Positions 1 to 9,867 of a stretch of DNA of 64,000 nucleotides are shown here, piece after piece (position 1 is the stretch's first letter; each line of letters starts with the position of its first letter). The notes beneath the pieces are model-generated. The model did no database searches. It was not told the origin of the DNA and saw only the letters and a program-made list of their open reading frames with translations. The stretch comes from an uncultured Opitutia bacterium (GTDB taxonomy: Bacteria > Verrucomicrobiota > Verrucomicrobiia > Opitutales > Opitutaceae), in NCBI GenBank assembly GCA_903859715.1, contig CAIONS010000069.1:1-64000 (forward strand), in the 5' to 3' direction. Made by a program: the position numbers and the translations under genes.

Positions 1-52
1 ATCCTCCGGATGAGCCGTCGATCGATTCGGCATTACGGCTCATCCGGAGGAT
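1..52. repeat. Perfect inverted repeat, 18-bp arms (atcctccggatgagccgt / acggctcatccggaggat), 16-nt spacer; may extend beyond the window start
   Basis: Arms 1-18 and 35-52 are exact reverse complements by reading. Confidence 0.9.
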
Positions 53-85
53 TCGCCCTACCTTTCAAACTGCCGTTCCGTGGCT

Positions 86-117
86 CGGATTCGCTCCGAT
101 CCGCGGAGATTCGCGGG
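86..117. repeat. Dispersed repeat copy 1: cggattcgctccgatccgcggagattcgcggg
   Basis: 31/32 identical to 3796-3827; each copy lies about 5 nt beyond the stop of a minus-strand gene. Confidence 0.85.
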
Positions 118-121
118 CAGC

Positions 122-940
122 TCAAAACTCCAGCGCCTTCATCGGGCCGATCTTCACGCCGAAGCGTTCGCTGTAGGGCCGCACGCGTTTGAAGTCCGTG
201 CGCTTCAGGTCGAGGCTGCCGCCAAACTTCATGAACAGGATCGTCGCCGTCGCGTCACCCGTGATCTCGACCGGCACCAGGTTGTGCTTCGGGTCCACCT
301 CGGCGAAGTCGACGCTCGCCTCGCCGGATTTGACCTTCACCACCAGTTTCACCCGGAACGCACTGCGCACACGCAGCGCCACGTTCTCAAAGGCCCGCCG
401 CGGCTTGCTGACCCGTGCCATGAGCTGGAATTTTTCGACCGGGATCGTGCCCTGCCCGTCATTGCGCAACGGCACCTCGTAAGTGATGCTGTCCGCCGTC
501 TCGCTCACGACCTCGGCTCGGGCGAGGTCAATGGACGCCGTGCCGCCATTCATGCTGAGCCGCGGCGGCTCGCTGCCTGGCGTCTTTCCCTCGGCCTCCT
601 GCTTCGCAAATTTTTCGGCGCGTTTTTCCCCGCGATGGCGGAATTCCTTGAGCTGATGCTCCGTCGGCGGCTTGCCCTCGATTTTCAGCGGCTGGTATTG
701 CTCGGCGTAAGGTTGGGAGGGATCGAACCGCACCACGGTCTCGGACTTGGGCACGCCATGCTCATCCATGACCTGCACCGTCTCCGTGTATGCCCACCGA
801 TCGAAGTCTTGCGCCAGCTTGCCCAGCGCATCGTACAACAGGGGCGGCACGCCCGGTTCGGCCACGGCCGGCCCTTCCGCCGCAGCGGCAAAGCCGGCAA
901 AGGCGAGGAGCAGGACAAGGCAGGTGGACCAGTGGCGCAT
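122..940 (-). CDS. Hypothetical secreted protein
   Basis: ORF with signal-peptide-like start MRHWSTCLVLLLAFAGFAAAAEG; start chosen downstream of the track's longest ORF start. Confidence 0.65.
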   Translation of the reverse strand: MRHWSTCLVLLLAFAGFAAAAEGPAVAEPGVPPLLYDALGKLAQDFDRWAYTETVQVMDEHGVPKSETVVRFDPSQPYAEQYQPLKIEGKPPTEHQLKEFRHRGEKRAEKFAKQEAEGKTPGSEPPRLSMNGGTASIDLARAEVVSETADSITYEVPLRNDGQGTIPVEKFQLMARVSKPRRAFENVALRVRSAFRVKLVVKVKSGEASVDFAEVDPKHNLVPVEITGDATATILFMKFGGSLDLKRTDFKRVRPYSERFGVKIGPMKALEF

Positions 941-990
941 CGGAGTGTAAACCCCGTGCCGCAGGATTCGTTCCACGGGATTTCGCGCTC

Positions 991-2817
991 TCACATCCGG
1001 CAGATCAGCAGCTCTCGCTCGTAGATCATCTCTTTCGGCAGCCGGTCGTGCAGGTCGAGGAAGAGCTCCTCGTGGCCCATGACCTCGGCGCGCCACGCGG
1101 TGCGGTCGAAGGCCATGATCTGGTCCCACTTTTCCTGCGGGAAATCCAGGCCGGCCCATTCGACGTCCTCATAGCGGGGCATCCAGCCAATGGGGGTTTC
1201 CTTCGCGAGGGTCCGGCCGCGGGTGCGGTCGACGATCCACTTCAGGATGCGCATGTTCTCGCGGAAACCGGGCCAGAGGAACTTGCCGTCCGCGTCCTTG
1301 CGAAACCAATTCACGTGGAAGATACGCGGCGTGACGCTCAGCTTCTTCTGCATCATGATCCAGTGGCGGAAATAGTCGCCCATGTGGTAGCCGCAGAACG
1401 GCAGCATGGCCATCGGGTCGCGGCGGACCTTGCCGATCGTGCCCGCCGCCGCCGCCGTCATCTCGGAGCCCATCGTGGCACCGACATACACGCCGCTGCT
1501 CCAGTTGAACGCCTGGTAAATGAGCGGGATCGTCGCCGCCCGGCGGCCGCCGAAAATCAGCGCGCTGAGCGGTACGCCATCCGGCTTTTCCCAGTCCGGG
1601 TCGATCGTCGGGCACTGCGCGGCCGGCGCAGTGAAACGCGCATTGGGGTGCGCCGCCTTCGCGCCGGTTTGCTTCGCCAAGGCCGGCGTCCAAGGCCGGC
1701 CCTGCCAGTCGGTGCACTCCGCCGGCGGCTCGTCCGTCATGCCTTCCCACCAGACGCCGCCCTCGGGCGTGAGCGCGACGTTCGTGAAAATCGTGTTCTT
1801 CGCGAGCGAGGCCATCGCGTTCGGGTTGGTCTTCACCGACGTGCCCGGAGCGACGCCAAAAAAACCGGCTTCGGGATTGATCGCATGCAGCCGGCCCTCG
1901 GCGTCCGGCTTGATCCACGCGATGTCGTCGCCGACGGTCCAGACCTTCCAGCCCTTCTTTTTCAACGCGTCGGGCGGGATCAGCATCGCGAAGTTCGTCT
2001 TGCCGCAGGCGCTCGGGAACGCCGCCGCCACGTAGGTCTTCTCGCCCTTCGGATCCTCGACCCCGAGGATCAGCATGTGCTCGGCCATCCAGCCTTCGTC
2101 ACGCGCCATGTTCGAGGCGATGCGGAGCGCGAAGCATTTCTTGCCAAGCAGCGCATTGCCGCCGTAGCCGGAACCGTAGCTCCAGATCTCGCGTGTCTCG
2201 GGGAAGTGGACGATGTATTTCTCGGCATTGCAGGGCCAAGGCACGTCCGAGGCACCCGCCTTGAGCGGCGCCCCTACGGAGTGCATACACGGGACGACGC
2301 GCTTCTCGCCCTTGTCGATCTCGGCGTAAACCGGCAGGCCGATGCGCGCCATGATGCGCATGTTGACGACCACGTAGGGCGAGTCGGTCAGTTGCACGCC
2401 GATCTGTGACATCGGGCCGCCCACCGGACCCATGCTGAACGGCAGCACATACAGGGTGCGGCCGGCCATGCAGCCGGCAAAAAGGCTGCGCAGCTTCTTG
2501 CGCATCTCATAGGGATTCTCCCAGTTGTTCGTCGGACCGGCGGCTTCCTTCGAGAGGGAGCAGATGTAGGTGCGGTCCTCGACGCGCGCGACATCGTTGG
2601 CATCGGACCGGGCATAGTAACAGCCGGGCCAGAGTTTCTGGTTCAGTTTGATGAAGGTGCCGTCCTCCACCATCCGGGCGCAGAGCGCGTCGTATTCCTC
2701 CTGCGAGCCGTCGACCCAGTGGATGTGGGCGGGTTTGCACAACGCGACCATCTTTTCGACCCAGCGCAGCAGGTGGGTGTTTTCGCTCAGGGGTTTGGCG
2801 AAATTTCGTTTCTTCAT
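991..2817 (-). CDS. pckG: Phosphoenolpyruvate carboxykinase (GTP)
   Basis: Full-length [24 protein letters not shown]-loop and [27 protein letters not shown]-terminal motif; start [23 protein letters not shown]. Confidence 0.96.
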   Translation of the reverse strand: MKKRNFAKPLSENTHLLRWVEKMVALCKPAHIHWVDGSQEEYDALCARMVEDGTFIKLNQKLWPGCYYARSDANDVARVEDRTYICSLSKEAAGPTNNWENPYEMRKKLRSLFAGCMAGRTLYVLPFSMGPVGGPMSQIGVQLTDSPYVVVNMRIMARIGLPVYAEIDKGEKRVVPCMHSVGAPLKAGASDVPWPCNAEKYIVHFPETREIWSYGSGYGGNALLGKKCFALRIASNMARDEGWMAEHMLILGVEDPKGEKTYVAAAFPSACGKTNFAMLIPPDALKKKGWKVWTVGDDIAWIKPDAEGRLHAINPEAGFFGVAPGTSVKTNPNAMASLAKNTIFTNVALTPEGGVWWEGMTDEPPAECTDWQGRPWTPALAKQTGAKAAHPNARFTAPAAQCPTIDPDWEKPDGVPLSALIFGGRRAATIPLIYQAFNWSSGVYVGATMGSEMTAAAAGTIGKVRRDPMAMLPFCGYHMGDYFRHWIMMQKKLSVTPRIFHVNWFRKDADGKFLWPGFRENMRILKWIVDRTRGRTLAKETPIGWMPRYEDVEWAGLDFPQEKWDQIMAFDRTAWRAEVMGHEELFLDLHDRLPKEMIYERELLICRM

Positions 2818-2939
2818 GGGTGGAAAGTAGGCCCGCGGGACCGGTGAGTAAACGGGAATCCCGGCACGCCGGGGCCCAATGAAGCCCGGCTTTCGCCCAC
2901 ATAAGTTGCGGCTCGCCTGCCCCGCCGCCACGCGGCAGG

Positions 2940-3395
2940 GTGCCGCTCATGACATCGCGCCTTTTCCCGGCCCTGCTCGTCCTGTGTCTGGCGGTCACGG
3001 CCGCTTCCGCGAATGATAAGCCCAGCAAGGGCACCATGACCCTTACGCCGGCCGCGCCGCCGGACCCCGATCTCACCACCTATTACGTCGGCCTGATTAC
3101 CAAGGGCCCCAACTTCGACGCCTACGACAAGGAGGATCGCGCGAAGATTCAGTCCGCGCATCTGGCCAACGTCGACCGGCTCGCCCAGTTGGGAAAACTC
3201 CTGGTGGCCGGCCCCTGCCCGGACAACCGCGAATGGCGCGGGATTTATATTTTCAAGTGCGGCTCCCTGCAGGAGGCCCAGCAACTCGCCGCGAGTGATC
3301 CGGAAGTGCAGACCGGCCGGCTCAAGGTGGAGATTCATCCGTGGATGACTGAGAAGGGCTCCATCCGTGATCCGGAGTTTCCGCCGCCGAAGTGA
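2940..3395 (+). CDS. YciI-like domain protein with signal peptide
   Basis: Secretion signal; [46 protein letters not shown] resembles YCII-related domains. Confidence 0.65.
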   Translation: MPLMTSRLFPALLVLCLAVTAASANDKPSKGTMTLTPAAPPDPDLTTYYVGLITKGPNFDAYDKEDRAKIQSAHLANVDRLAQLGKLLVAGPCPDNREWRGIYIFKCGSLQEAQQLAASDPEVQTGRLKVEIHPWMTEKGSIRDPEFPPPK

Positions 3396-3407
3396 TCCTG
3401 CCCGCCC

Positions 3408-3575
3408 GTGAACAAGCTCTGCATTCTCGTGGTCAGCACCATCGGCGGCTACGTCGACTGGGCCATCCCCGACTATCTCGGCTGGGGCTTTGGCTGGTCC
3501 TTCGTGATCAGCGGCGTGGGCAGCATCGTCGGCGTGTGGGCCGGCTGGCGGCTGGCGCAGAAGCTGGCGGAGTGA
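3408..3575 (+). CDS. Small (55 aa) hydrophobic membrane protein
   Basis: GTG-start frame VNKLCILVVSTIGGYVDWAIPDYLGWGFGWSFVISGVGSIVGVWAGWRLAQKLAE; not reported in this frame by the ORF track. Confidence 0.55.
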   Translation: MNKLCILVVSTIGGYVDWAIPDYLGWGFGWSFVISGVGSIVGVWAGWRLAQKLAE

Positions 3576-3597
3576 GACGCGTGATCGGAGACGGATT

Positions 3598-3781
3598 TTT
3601 AAAACACGGAGAGCGCAGAGAAAGGCGAGAAGTCTGAAATCAGAGGCCCGGTTGCGGGTAGGGCACGTTATCCTTAGCGCGCCGGTTGGAGACAGTCGGA
3701 CCCCAACGCGGCGCGCGGAAGGCACGATTCACTTTCGAATCGGCCTCCTCTTTCGTGTGCTTCGTGTCTTTCGTGGTGAAA
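3598..3781. repeat. Degenerate member of the CACGAAG-type hairpin family (right arm tttcgtgtgcttcgtgtctttcgtggtgaaa, 3751-3781)
   Basis: Quasi-tandem ttcgtg units; weaker left partner acacggagagcgcagagaaag near 3602. Confidence 0.5.
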
Positions 3782-3795
3782 CCCGTTCGGTAGTC

Positions 3796-3827
3796 CGGAT
3801 TCGTTCCGATCCGCGGAGATTCGCGGG
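3796..3827. repeat. Dispersed repeat copy 2: cggattcgttccgatccgcggagattcgcggg
   Basis: 31/32 identical to 86-117. Confidence 0.85.
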
Positions 3828-3832
3828 GAACC

Positions 3833-4741
3833 CTACTTCGTCGGCTCGATGTGCACCGTGACGTCGCTGATCGCATGCGGCGAGGAGGCGATCAGGGCAT
3901 CCTTCACGGCGTGCGCGATGTCGTGGCCGGCCCGCACCGTGAGATCGCCGTCCACCCGGACCTGGATGTCCACGAGATGGCTGAGCCCGCTCTTCCGCAC
4001 CCGCACCTTGTCGAGGGCGCCCACCCCGGGCACCGCCAGCGCCAAAGCGCGGACCTCGTCTTCAAATTTTCCCGGGGCCGCCGTGTCCATCACGTCGCCC
4101 AGCGCCTTGTTGAACATCCGGACTCCGTTGAATGCGATGACCACGCACGCGAACAGCGCCGCCCAGTCATCCGCCACCTCCCAGCCCTTCCCGCCGGCGA
4201 TCGCCAGCGCGATGCCCACGAACGCCGCGCCCGAGGTGATCGCATCCGACCAGTGATGCAGCGCCTCGACGTCAAGCGCCGTGCTGCCCGCCGCGGCCCC
4301 CGCCGCCGCCATGCGGCGCGAAAACCACACCTTGGTCACGACAATCCCCGCCAGGAGGGGCAGCGTGAACCAGTGCGGTCCTTGATGCGGCGTGACGATC
4401 TCGTGCACCGCATGGACCGAGATCCAACCGACCGCCGCAAAAATAACCAGCGCCACCCCCAGCGCCGCAAGCGGCTCCGCCTTGCCATGGCCGTACGGGT
4501 GATTCGCATCCGGCGGCCGCGCCGCGACCCGGAACCCCGTCCACACCAGGATGGACGAAAACACGTCGAGCAGCGATTCCGCGCCGTCCGCGATCAGCGC
4601 GTAGGTGTGGCCGAGGATGCCGCCGGCAAACTTCAGCACCGCCAGCAGCAGGTTGAGCCCGATCCCGCGCGCCACCAGCCGCGCGCTGTCCTCGGCGCGG
4701 CGTTGCATGACAACATGGGGATTGAGCGGCTCGAGGGACAT
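3833..4741 (-). CDS. Cation diffusion facilitator (CDF) family transporter
   Basis: LIADGAESLLDVFSSILVWTGFRVAARPPDANHPYGHGKAEPLAAL is CDF signature; C-terminal cytoplasmic domain. Confidence 0.93.
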   Translation of the reverse strand: MSLEPLNPHVVMQRRAEDSARLVARGIGLNLLLAVLKFAGGILGHTYALIADGAESLLDVFSSILVWTGFRVAARPPDANHPYGHGKAEPLAALGVALVIFAAVGWISVHAVHEIVTPHQGPHWFTLPLLAGIVVTKVWFSRRMAAAGAAAGSTALDVEALHHWSDAITSGAAFVGIALAIAGGKGWEVADDWAALFACVVIAFNGVRMFNKALGDVMDTAAPGKFEDEVRALALAVPGVGALDKVRVRKSGLSHLVDIQVRVDGDLTVRAGHDIAHAVKDALIASSPHAISDVTVHIEPTK

Positions 4742-4829
4742 GGCGATTCACGGTAGACCGCCGCCGCGCGCGCCGGCCAGCCCGCAATTGACCGCACGCC
4801 CGCGCTGCACCAGCCTCCTCCCGTCCGCC

Positions 4830-5285
4830 ATGGCCTCCACCAAGACCACTCTCGCCACCGATCCCGTCCGCCAGTTCTCCGTGTTTGCCGAGAACCGCGT
4901 CGGCCGCCTCTACGATCTCACCGCCCTGTTCAAGGAGAACAGCGTGCACATCATGGCCATCACCGTGCTCGACACGACCGACAGCGCCATCATCCGCCTG
5001 ATCGTCGACGACCGGGAGAAGGCCCGCGAGCTGATGGTGAACAACGATTTTCCCTACACCGAGTGCGACGTGCTCGCCGTGGAGATCGACGATGAGACCG
5101 CGCTCCGCGACGTGCTCGCGGCCCTGCTCGAGGCGGAGATCAACGTCCACTACGTCTACAGTTTCATCAAGCGCCCCGACTCCAAGGCCGCCCTCGCGCT
5201 CAGCATCGAGGATGCCGACGTCGCCGCCCAGGCCCTGAACCGCCGCGGCTTCAAGGTGCTGACGCAGCGGGATATTTCGCGCTGA
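4830..5285 (+). CDS. ACT domain-containing protein
   Basis: FSVFAENRVGRLYDLTALFKENSVHIMAITVLDTTDSAIIRLIVDD ACT pattern, two ACT-like units. Confidence 0.85.
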   Translation: MASTKTTLATDPVRQFSVFAENRVGRLYDLTALFKENSVHIMAITVLDTTDSAIIRLIVDDREKARELMVNNDFPYTECDVLAVEIDDETALRDVLAALLEAEINVHYVYSFIKRPDSKAALALSIEDADVAAQALNRRGFKVLTQRDISR

Positions 5286-5383
5286 AAGCTCGAAACGAGA
5301 AGTTCGAAATCCGAAACTGGATTTCCGAATCCACCAACCTGCTGGCTCGTCCTTCGGATTTCGGGTTTCGACCTTCGAGCTTC
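5285..5383. repeat. Intergenic inverted repeat, GAAATCCGAA family
   Basis: Left aaagctcgaaacgagaagttcgaaatccgaaa; right cttcggatttcgggtttcgaccttcgagcttc (approximate reverse complement). Confidence 0.8.
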
Positions 5384-5392
5384 ACCGCCGGC

Positions 5393-5932
5393 TTACTTCA
5401 CCTCACCCATCTTCTCGCCCTCGAGGAGATAGATGCCGGTCATGTAGCCGTTCTCGAACATCGCGCCGACCTTGAGTTCGCCGTAAAACGAGATCGGCAC
5501 GTCCATCAGGGGCTTCACCCCGCCCTTCACCATCTTCACGACGACCCATTCGTTCATGTTCGGTACGACGCCGTAGCAGCACATCATCGGGTCCTTCACC
5601 AGGAGGAATTCGGTCACCAGGCCGCCGTCCATTTTCACCGGCAGCATGAAGCCGGTCACGATCGCCTTCTTCCCGTTCCAGTTTTTCACCCCGGCGGGAA
5701 TCTGCTCATCGCCCGACGGCGGGGGCGCCTTGGCATCCGCCGTCGGATCATAGGCGGGCGGAATGAATTTGTACGAGGCCAGCTTGTCGAAGCCGAGCCG
5801 CAGGTAACCATTCTCCACTTCGGGTGCGGGCAGGCCGAGATCATCCGCCGCGCGCAGCATGACTGCCAGCAGGGCCAGCCCCACGGCAGGCAGGAGGACT
5901 TTCAACCAGTGGCGGGACGCGAGGTGCATGTT
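5393..5932 (-). CDS. DUF3299-like secreted protein
   Basis: Conserved FLLVKDPMMCCYGVVPNMNEWVVVKM-type motif; signal-like N-terminus MHLASRHWLKVLLPAVGLALLAVMLRA (start approximate). Confidence 0.7.
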   Translation of the reverse strand, partial: NMHLASRHWLKVLLPAVGLALLAVMLRAADDLGLPAPEVENGYLRLGFDKLASYKFIPPAYDPTADAKAPPPSGDEQIPAGVKNWNGKKAIVTGFMLPVKMDGGLVTEFLLVKDPMMCCYGVVPNMNEWVVVKMVKGGVKPLMDVPISFYGELKVGAMFENGYMTGIYLLEGEKMGEVK

Positions 5933-6011
5933 CAGCCCCGTACTTTGCACAACTGTCCCAGCGCGTCAAAAGCTTTGCCGCCCCTCCCGGCCGGCCTTCA
6001 CTCTCCCGGCG

Positions 6012-9000
6012 ATGCACTTCGCCCGGCTCCGTCCGCTCTCCGCCGTCCTCGCATTTTTCCTCATCACCGGCGCTCTCGCCGCCCGCGACCCGTGGTTCCC
6101 GGACGGACCCGTCCAGCCGCAGATTCCCCACGGCGTGCTGCTGCCGCAGAAGGTCCGCACGCCGCAGTTCCCGCTGAAGACCGCGCGGACCCTGCATTCC
6201 GACGCCGAGATCGCCCTGGCCCGCGCCAATGTCGCGAAGTATCCCGCCGCCCGCGCCATCCTCGAGCCGTCCATGGTGGAGGCCCGCTACTGGGCGGCCT
6301 GGACCGATGAGGCCCTGCGCGACCTCGTCACCACGGCCGAGGTGCCGCGCGCCGTCGAGCTCTGCAACGCCGGCTGCCCGATCCACGGCCGGAAAATCTA
6401 CGAGGGGATCAACGGCTCCTCCTTTCCCTGGATCGTCGACCCGAAGCACCCGTTTCAGGTGAAATGCCCCATCGGGGGCGAAACCTACCCCAGCAACGAC
6501 TACGGCGCGTATTACCACAGCGGGTTCAAGGACAAGAGCCTGCTCACCGGCAAGATTGTGGATGACGGCTGGGGCTGGGTCGGGCCCGATGGCAACCGCT
6601 ACTGGTTCGTCGCGCACGCCAACCATCTCGTCTGGCAGGGCGCCGGCCTCGACAGCCGCTGCATCATCAACGGCATCCGATCCCTGAGCCGCGCCTATCT
6701 GCTCACCGGCGACCGGAGCTACGCCCACAAGGCCGCGGTGCTGTTCCGCCGCGTGGCCGAGGTTTATCCCACCATGAATTACGAGCAGCAGTCGCGCTTC
6801 GGCCAGCTCATGGCCGAGCAGGGCACACGCTACACCGGCAAGATCGTGAACCTCATCTGGGAATCCTACCAGGTCGCCCCCTCCCTCGCCGAGGCGTACG
6901 ACAACATCTGGGAAACCATCGACGGCGACACGGCGCTCCAGAAATTCTATGGCCAGACCGGCGAGCAGATCCGCGCCTGCATCGAGGCCAACTATTTCGA
7001 GGAGGCGATCGACGGCTATTTCAACGACATGATGCGCGGCAACTATGGCACGCACCAGCGCGCCCTGCTCATGCTCGCCGTCGTCCGCCAGCATGGCGAC
7101 AACCGCCGCTACGTGGACGAGATCCTGCACCGCCCCGAGGGCCACCTGCTCCGCATCGGCTTCGATTACGCGCTCTACAATTCCGTCTATCGCGACGGCG
7201 CCCCGCATGAGTCGCCCGATTACAATTTTGTCTGGATCCGCATTCTCGCCGCCTCCGGCGAGATGCTGAACAAACTGGGTTACGACATCGCGACGCTTCC
7301 GCGGTTGAAGCGGATGTTCGACCAGCCGCTCGACTACATCACCATCGGCCGGCTCTCGGACCCGCTGGGGGACAGCAGCACCCGCTACGCCCCGCTCATC
7401 GGCAACGACTCGCTGACCTACCAGCGGGGCTTCCAGCTCTACCGCGATCCGCGTTATGCCGCCTACCTCGCCGGCATCGGTGCGACCGGCGACAAAAGTT
7501 TTGGCAGCTACGAGGCCCTCTTCGCCCCCGCTCTGGTAGCCGCTGGTTCACCGCCCGCGGCGAACCACCTTGAGCCCGTGGAAAGGGTCGTTCCGCCCCA
7601 AGCGTCGCGGATCTTCAGCGGCTATGGCAGCGCCATCCTCAACAACCCGGCCGACACCCGCTCGGTCGATCTGTTCTACGGGCTCCATGTCGCCCACTAC
7701 CACCACGATCGCCTGCACTTCGACCTGTTCGCCCACGGTCAGGATATGATGCCCGATCTCGGCTACCCCGACGGCGCGAACGAATTCAACTCCAGTATCT
7801 TCACGTGGTCGAAGACGACCATCTCCCACAACACCGTCACGGTCGACGCCCACCGCCAGCCCGCCAACCCCGCCGGCCAACTGCTGCTGTTCGCCGACGG
7901 CCCGTTTGCCCGCGCGCTGGTCGCGGACGCTTCCGGCACCTACCCGCAGACCACGACCTACCGCCGCACGCTGGTGATGGTCGACGCACCTGGCGCGGCA
8001 GACCAGGGTTACGCCGTCGATTTCTTCGACGTCGCCGGCGGCCGGCAGCACGATTACAGCCTGCACGGCCCGACAGGAAAATTTACCACCCTCGCCAGCA
8101 CGTGGTCTGCACCCGCCCCCGGCACCCTGGCCGGTCCGAACGTCGCCGTCGGCGAACTCTACGACGACCCCGTGCGTGGCGCGAAGGATTTCAAGGGCAG
8201 CTATCTTAACTACGCGGGCTCCGGCTTCCAGCACCTCGTCAACGTGCAGTGGCTCCAGTCCGGCGCGGAGACCGTCATCGCGGACTATGTCCACGACAAG
8301 GATCCGGCTGCACGCCTCCGCCTGCGCATCCTGCCGCAGCCCGGCCAGGAGCTGCTGCGGGCCGAGGCGCGGGTCTCACCCATCAAGTATCCGGAGCTGG
8401 TCACGTTTCTCATCGCGCGCCGCGTGGCCGGACCCGGCGAACCGGAGCTGACCAGCGCGTTCGCCGCCGTGCTGGAGCCGTACGCCACCACGCCGTTCAT
8501 CGCCTCGGTCCACCGGAGCGACTTCGCCAACGGATCGGCGGTCACCGTCACGCACACCGACGGCCAGCGCGACATCGTGATCCATCACCACGGCTCCGAT
8601 ATTGCGTTGTTCGCCCGCGAAGACACGCCGCCGCTCGCGACCGACGCCGAGGTCGCAGTCGTGACGCTCGATGAAAAGAACCAGCCGGTGCGCGCCTTCT
8701 TCGCCGGCGGCACCTTCTTCCAGCTCGGCCACCGCAAGCTTACCGCGACGGGCCTCGAGGGCAAAATCACCGCCCTCAACGTGACTGCCGGCCAGCTGCG
8801 CGTCCGCCTCGCCGCCGGCTCACCGCCGCCGGACCTCGCGGCCCTGCCCGGCCGCATTCTTCACCTGTCGAATCCGCTGCGCGAGACCGTGGAGACCATT
8901 ACCGCCGTCCGGCGCGAGGGCGACGAACTGGTTTTCACCGTGAAGGACGACCTCCGCGTCGGCCTCGTGCACGTCACCTCCGTCGAGGGCGCCACCGTCC

Positions 9001-9224
9001 TGAGCAAGACGGCCCTGCGTCTTTTCGCCATCTATCGCGGCACCACGCTGTGCGACCAGGCCGACCGGCCGCTCGCCACCGTGCTCGAGGCCCGGGATGA
9101 CGGCCGTCTCACGCTCACCGCCCCGCCCACGGGAAAAATCCCTTCCGGGACAGACGTCTGGCTCATCGATGGCGCCGTCGGCGAAACCGTCCGCCTGCCC
9201 GCGATCCTCAGCTGGACCAAGTGA
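6012..9224 (+). CDS. Heparinase II/III-like / alginate-lyase-fold secreted protein (~1070 aa)
   Basis: Signal peptide MHFARLRPLSAVLAFFLITGALAARD; alpha-toroid region plus YGLHVAHYHHDRLHFDLFAHGQDMMPDLGYPDG heparinase II/III motif. Confidence 0.8.
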   Translation: MHFARLRPLSAVLAFFLITGALAARDPWFPDGPVQPQIPHGVLLPQKVRTPQFPLKTARTLHSDAEIALARANVAKYPAARAILEPSMVEARYWAAWTDEALRDLVTTAEVPRAVELCNAGCPIHGRKIYEGINGSSFPWIVDPKHPFQVKCPIGGETYPSNDYGAYYHSGFKDKSLLTGKIVDDGWGWVGPDGNRYWFVAHANHLVWQGAGLDSRCIINGIRSLSRAYLLTGDRSYAHKAAVLFRRVAEVYPTMNYEQQSRFGQLMAEQGTRYTGKIVNLIWESYQVAPSLAEAYDNIWETIDGDTALQKFYGQTGEQIRACIEANYFEEAIDGYFNDMMRGNYGTHQRALLMLAVVRQHGDNRRYVDEILHRPEGHLLRIGFDYALYNSVYRDGAPHESPDYNFVWIRILAASGEMLNKLGYDIATLPRLKRMFDQPLDYITIGRLSDPLGDSSTRYAPLIGNDSLTYQRGFQLYRDPRYAAYLAGIGATGDKSFGSYEALFAPALVAAGSPPAANHLEPVERVVPPQASRIFSGYGSAILNNPADTRSVDLFYGLHVAHYHHDRLHFDLFAHGQDMMPDLGYPDGANEFNSSIFTWSKTTISHNTVTVDAHRQPANPAGQLLLFADGPFARALVADASGTYPQTTTYRRTLVMVDAPGAADQGYAVDFFDVAGGRQHDYSLHGPTGKFTTLASTWSAPAPGTLAGPNVAVGELYDDPVRGAKDFKGSYLNYAGSGFQHLVNVQWLQSGAETVIADYVHDKDPAARLRLRILPQPGQELLRAEARVSPIKYPELVTFLIARRVAGPGEPELTSAFAAVLEPYATTPFIASVHRSDFANGSAVTVTHTDGQRDIVIHHHGSDIALFAREDTPPLATDAEVAVVTLDEKNQPVRAFFAGGTFFQLGHRKLTATGLEGKITALNVTAGQLRVRLAAGSPPPDLAALPGRILHLSNPLRETVETITAVRREGDELVFTVKDDLRVGLVHVTSVEGATVLSKTALRLFAIYRGTTLCDQADRPLATVLEARDDGRLTLTAPPTGKIPSGTDVWLIDGAVGETVRLPAILSWTK

Positions 9225-9231
9225 ACTGCAG

Positions 9232-9252
9232 GGCGGGGTCGCCGACCCCGCC
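9232..9252. repeat. Short perfect hairpin ggcggggtcg-c-cgaccccgcc just after the heparinase-like gene
   Basis: 10-bp complementary arms, 1-nt spacer, immediately 3' of stop at 9224. Confidence 0.8.
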
Positions 9253-9267
9253 AATTCGTCACCCGCC

Positions 9268-9627
9268 ATGAAAAATCCCCAGATCGTCCGCAATTACTTC
9301 ATCCTGCCGAGCTGTCTCCTGCTGCTCAACCTGGCGAACTCGATCATTTCCTACAAAGCCGCGATGATCTACGATCACGTCGTGCGCGTTGCCGTCATCA
9401 TGGCCCTGGTGCTTTTCGGGAGTTCAGTCGTCGCCTTTCTGATCGCCCCCGGCCTCGAATCCGTGGTGCGCGGGATGCACCGCACGAGCCGCCAAAGCGC
9501 CGGGATCCTCGGCGAACTGGTTTTCATGGGCGCCCTGGCGCTAGTCATCTTCTGGCTCTACTATCAGGTCTACATCTACGGCCCCGCCTCCATCCTCCCC
9601 GCCGAGTGGGTCAACCCGAAGCTGTGA
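9268..9627 (+). CDS. Hypothetical membrane protein
   Basis: 120-codon ORF MKNPQIVRNYFILPSCLLLLNLANSIISYKAAM with three hydrophobic segments. Confidence 0.7.
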   Translation: MKNPQIVRNYFILPSCLLLLNLANSIISYKAAMIYDHVVRVAVIMALVLFGSSVVAFLIAPGLESVVRGMHRTSRQSAGILGELVFMGALALVIFWLYYQVYIYGPASILPAEWVNPKL

Positions 9628-9654
9628 AGCCCCGCCCTAACTTAGAGCCCTCCC

Positions 9655-9858
9655 ATGAAAACCATTGCCAGCTATAACAACCCGATGGACGCACATCTGC
9701 TCCACGCCCGGCTGGAAGGCAGCGGTATCGCCTCCTACCTCCGCGACGAAAATATGATCACGTTGGACTGGCTCGCCGCCAACGCCGTCGGAGGTATCCG
9801 GGTCGACGTCGCCGACGAAGACTACGAGCGGGCGCTGCAGATCCTTAAGGCCGAGTAG
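9655..9858 (+). CDS. DUF2007-like putative signal-transducing protein
   Basis: MKTIASYNNPMDAHLLHARLEGSGIASYLRDENMI matches the DUF2007 pattern. Confidence 0.85.
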   Translation: MKTIASYNNPMDAHLLHARLEGSGIASYLRDENMITLDWLAANAVGGIRVDVADEDYERALQILKAE

Positions 9859-9867
9859 AAAAACCGC

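Noticed and set aside
790-2409. 539 aa plus-strand ORF
   Set aside because: Antisense to PEPCK
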